Positions 57,241 through 59,579 of a stretch of 59,579 bases of DNA are shown here, one piece after another (position 1 is the first letter of the stretch; each line of letters opens with the position of its first letter). Source of the stretch: an uncultured Arthrobacter sp. Its GTDB lineage: Bacteria; Actinomycetota; Actinomycetes; Actinomycetales; Micrococcaceae. The position numbers and the translations under genes are program-made. The stretch spans positions 1 through 59,579 of the forward strand of contig NZ_CADCTE010000002.1 of assembly GCF_902805515.1 (NCBI RefSeq). The letters are read 5' to 3'. The notes beneath the pieces are model-generated. The model was not told the origin of the DNA. It saw only the letters and a program-made list of their open reading frames with translations, and did not search any database.

Positions 57241-58560
57241 CTAGAAATGCGTGATGCAGTAAGGATCCTGAGCGTCCCGGAACAGGTCGTTGAGGAATTC
57301 GACGACGCCCTCGGTGCGGGGCTCGATCAGGCCGGCGCCCACCAGCGCTGCGGGGCTGACGCCGCCGAGGTAGAGGGAGCCGAGCGCGGCAATGTCCAGG
57401 ACGACGTCGGCCTCCATGTTCGGGCTGACCTGTTCCACCCGGGCCCGGCCGTCGGCGACGGCGAACTCAAAGGTTCCACCGGCCATCCCCTGCGCGTCGG
57501 TCACCTCGATCACGAGCTCTCCCTCGGTGCGGTATCCGCGCCCCTCAAGGGCCTTCGCGACGTCGAGCAGGCGCACCCAGAGGACATCGTCGACGCCGTT
57601 GACCCGGTAGCAGCGGCGGTCGGCAAGCGCCCACGGCAGCGGGTCGTCGACGGCGGCGCCGTCCCAGGTCACCTCCTGGATGAGGTCGAGCGAGCCGAGG
57701 TACCGCCAGAGCCCGAGGTAGGCCTCCTCGGTGCCCGCGACCAGGTCGATGATCCGGACCGTGTAGGGCTCCTTGGACCACCCCTCGAACCGGTAGGCGA
57801 CGTAGCCGACGGCGTTGCCGGCGTCGTCGTAATGGACCGCCGTGCGCACCGCCTTGTCTTCGACCGGACGTTCGCGGCCCCACTGGCCCGAGACGCGCCT
57901 GGCGTAGGAGTACTGGCGCCCGACCGATCCCCTGGTGCGCCGGTGGAACTGAGCGAACACCGCGCCGGCCAGCGCCGGGACCTCGGCGGGTTTGGCCAGC
58001 TCCGTCCGTCCGGTGGGCGTGCCGAGCACTGCGAAGCGTTCCCGCACGTCAACGGTGACGCTGGTGGTGAAGGTGGCACAGCCGAAGCCGAACCGCCCGT
58101 AGATGGTGGCTTCGGACGCCGTCAGCACCGCCACGGGCACGCCCGCGGCGGCCGCGGCCTGCAGGTCCCCGGTCATCATCCGGCGCAGCAGGCCGCGCCG
58201 CCGGTGGGTGGGCCGCACCGTCACCGAGGTGATGAGGTGGGCCTGGATCGGCTTCGGGCCGCCGGCGTTGAGCGTGTTGCGCATTGAGGCGTAGGTCGCC
58301 ACCGGGACGGCTCCGTCAACCGAGAGGGCCCCGGGGGCGTCGTCGTGAACGCCGATCAGGGTCCGGGCGTCGGCGGCGAAGGCCTTCACATACTCCGGGT
58401 AGTCCTCGGCGTTGGCCCGTGGCTCGAAGAACCCGACACCCACGGCGTAGAACCAGTTGGCGAACCGTCCGCCCGGCGACGTGTCCTCCTCGGCGGTGAC
58501 CTGAAACTTCTCAAGGCGCAGTTCGGTGGAGGTGCCCGGCGTCGTCGTCTGTGTGCTCAC
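57241..58560 (-). CDS. eis: Eis-family GNAT N-acetyltransferase
   Basis: 439 residues. Layout of the Eis family: an N-terminal GNAT domain (acetyl-CoA motif VRPTHRRRGLLRRMM near 114-128), a second GNAT-like domain, and a C-terminal sterol-carrier-protein-like domain. The C-terminal carboxylate that takes part in catalysis in Eis follows a terminal Phe, as here (CITHF). The Tyr in SEATIYGRFGFG is the candidate general acid. Mycobacterial Eis acetylates aminoglycosides and proteins; the natural substrate here is unknown. The GTG start is preceded by TAGGGT and GGAG. Confidence 0.85.
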   Translation of the reverse strand: MSTQTTTPGTSTELRLEKFQVTAEEDTSPGGRFANWFYAVGVGFFEPRANAEDYPEYVKAFAADARTLIGVHDDAPGALSVDGAVPVATYASMRNTLNAGGPKPIQAHLITSVTVRPTHRRRGLLRRMMTGDLQAAAAAGVPVAVLTASEATIYGRFGFGCATFTTSVTVDVRERFAVLGTPTGRTELAKPAEVPALAGAVFAQFHRRTRGSVGRQYSYARRVSGQWGRERPVEDKAVRTAVHYDDAGNAVGYVAYRFEGWSKEPYTVRIIDLVAGTEEAYLGLWRYLGSLDLIQEVTWDGAAVDDPLPWALADRRCYRVNGVDDVLWVRLLDVAKALEGRGYRTEGELVIEVTDAQGMAGGTFEFAVADGRARVEQVSPNMEADVVLDIAALGSLYLGGVSPAALVGAGLIEPRTEGVVEFLNDLFRDAQDPYCITHF

Positions 58561-58615
58561 GCTCCAAAACCCTAGCCGGATTACGCGCCCTCCACCACAG
58601 GCCGCGGAGCATTCG

Positions 58616-59579
58616 TCAGTGCGCCGCCTCGTGCCAGCTCAGGCCGGTTCCCACGGAGACATCGAGGGGCACCGAGAGGTCCGCCGCGCCCGCCATCTGC
58701 TCCCGCACCAGGGCCTCGACGACGTCCTTCTCCCCCTCGGCGATTTCAAGGACAAGTTCGTCGTGCACCTGCAGCAGCATGCGTGAGGAGAGGCCCTTGG
58801 CCTTCAGGGCGCCGTCCACGCCGAGCATCGCCTTCTTGATGATGTCGGCGGCCGAGCCCTGGATGGGGGCGTTCAGCGCGGCCCGCTCCGCCATCTCCCG
58901 CAGCTGCCGGTTGTCGCTGGAGAGGTCGGGGAGGTACCGGCGCCTTCCCTCGATGGTCGAGGTGTAGCCGTCCTTGCGTGCCTGCTCGACGATCCCGCGG
59001 AGGTAGTCGCGGACGGCCCCGAAGCGCTCGAAGTAATCGCGCATGAGGGTGCGCGCCTCGTCAACCGAGATGGCCAGCTGCTTGGACAGCCCGAAGGAGC
59101 TGAGCCCGTAGACAAGGCCGTAGGACATTGCCTTGACCTTGGAGCGCATGGCGCTGGTCACCTCCTCGGGGGCCACCCCGAAGATGTGGGAGCCGACGTA
59201 CCGGTGGAGGTCCTCCCCCTCCTGGAACGCGAAGATGAGCCCCTCGTCGCCGGAGAGGTGCGCCATGATGCGCATCTCGATCTGGGAGTAGTCGGCGGTC
59301 ATCAACGTCTCGTACCGGGTGCCGCCGGTCCCCTCGCCGACGACGAACACCTCGCGGATGCGTCGGCCCTCGTCGGAGCGAACGGGGATGTTCTGCAGGT
59401 TCGGGTTGATGGAGGACAGCCGGCCCGTCGCGGCGACCGTCTGCGCGTAGGTGGTGTGGATCCGCCCGTCGTCGGCGACCGACTTGAGCAGGCCCTCGAC
59501 GGTCTGCCGGAGCTTCGTGGCATCCCGGTAGGCCAGGAGCTGCTCAAGGAACGGGTGCCCGGTCTTGACGATGAGGTCG
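58616..59579 (-). CDS. polA: DNA polymerase I, C-terminal part (5' end outside window)
   Basis: The last ~320 residues of a family A polymerase; the frame is open to the window edge. Motif A is TADYSQIEMRIMAHLSGD; the O-helix motif B reads RSKVKAMSYGLVYGLS, with Tyr where E. coli Pol I has Phe762, as also known in mycobacterial PolA; motif C is LLQVHDELVLE. The NPNLQNIPVR segment is present upstream. The 5'-3' and 3'-5' exonuclease domains would lie outside the window. It is 55 nt from the eis-like gene on the same strand. Confidence 0.95.
   Translation of the reverse strand, partial: DLIVKTGHPFLEQLLAYRDATKLRQTVEGLLKSVADDGRIHTTYAQTVAATGRLSSINPNLQNIPVRSDEGRRIREVFVVGEGTGGTRYETLMTADYSQIEMRIMAHLSGDEGLIFAFQEGEDLHRYVGSHIFGVAPEEVTSAMRSKVKAMSYGLVYGLSSFGLSKQLAISVDEARTLMRDYFERFGAVRDYLRGIVEQARKDGYTSTIEGRRRYLPDLSSDNRQLREMAERAALNAPIQGSAADIIKKAMLGVDGALKAKGLSSRMLLQVHDELVLEIAEGEKDVVEALVREQMAGAADLSVPLDVSVGTGLSWHEAAH

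Overview
The window is high-GC actinobacterial DNA, most like a Micrococcaceae (Arthrobacter-type) chromosome. The evidence is the gene order gap-sodA-whiA-yvcK-rapZ-uvrC and polA / eis / rpsA / coaE / uvrB, the presence of whiA, a coaE fused to a GrpB-like domain, a DUF3516-type Ski2-like helicase, ANTAR regulators, and many starts that look leaderless. It is core chromosome; no phage, insertion sequence, CRISPR array or plasmid gene was seen. The species call is inference.

Left part (1-13,700, almost all on the minus strand): the 5' part of gap, sodA, the tightly packed whiA-yvcK-rapZ unit (1-nt stop/start overlap between rapZ and yvcK), uvrC, an acyltransferase/HAD phosphatase pair, and uvrA with a LexA-type box over its promoter. 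Then come a small GntR regulator, a metallo-beta-lactamase-fold hydrolase, a nucleotide-sugar-epimerase-like protein and an initiator tRNA-Met.

Middle part (13,700-35,800, mixed strands, accessory metabolism and sensing): a CapA-type lipoprotein with an apparent 5' frameshift, an amylosucrase whose key residues match the classical enzyme position by position, a first GAF / GAF-ANTAR locus, a YeiH-type membrane protein, a protoglobin, an MpaB-type DUF2236 protein, an XRE-DUF2975 pair, a beta-phosphoglucomutase + GH65 phosphorylase operon, TetR and SRPBCC genes, and an ArsR-SRPBCC operon.

Right part (35,800-59,579): a DUF3516 helicase, a GNAT-prolyl aminopeptidase operon, a thioesterase, small DUF proteins, an SDR lacking the usual lysine, terC preceded by a yybP-ykoY-type (Mn2+) riboswitch, a membrane alpha/beta hydrolase, uvrB, coaE, a RecQ-type helicase, a second GAF-ANTAR locus, a YigZ protein, an RsmC-like methyltransferase, rpsA, an Eis-type acetyltransferase and the 3' part of polA.

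The most interesting signals are: (i) a ~50-residue W-x2-YFA-x-GG module shared by two otherwise different proteins, each beside a GAF-ANTAR gene; (ii) a 13-bp motif TAGTWAGCNNACT found before four unrelated genes; (iii) the terC riboswitch, whose conserved core overlaps the stop codon of the upstream gene; (iv) the capA frameshift; and (v) about a dozen genes with a TANNNT box 5-8 nt before the start codon, which indicates leaderless mRNAs and fixes several starts.
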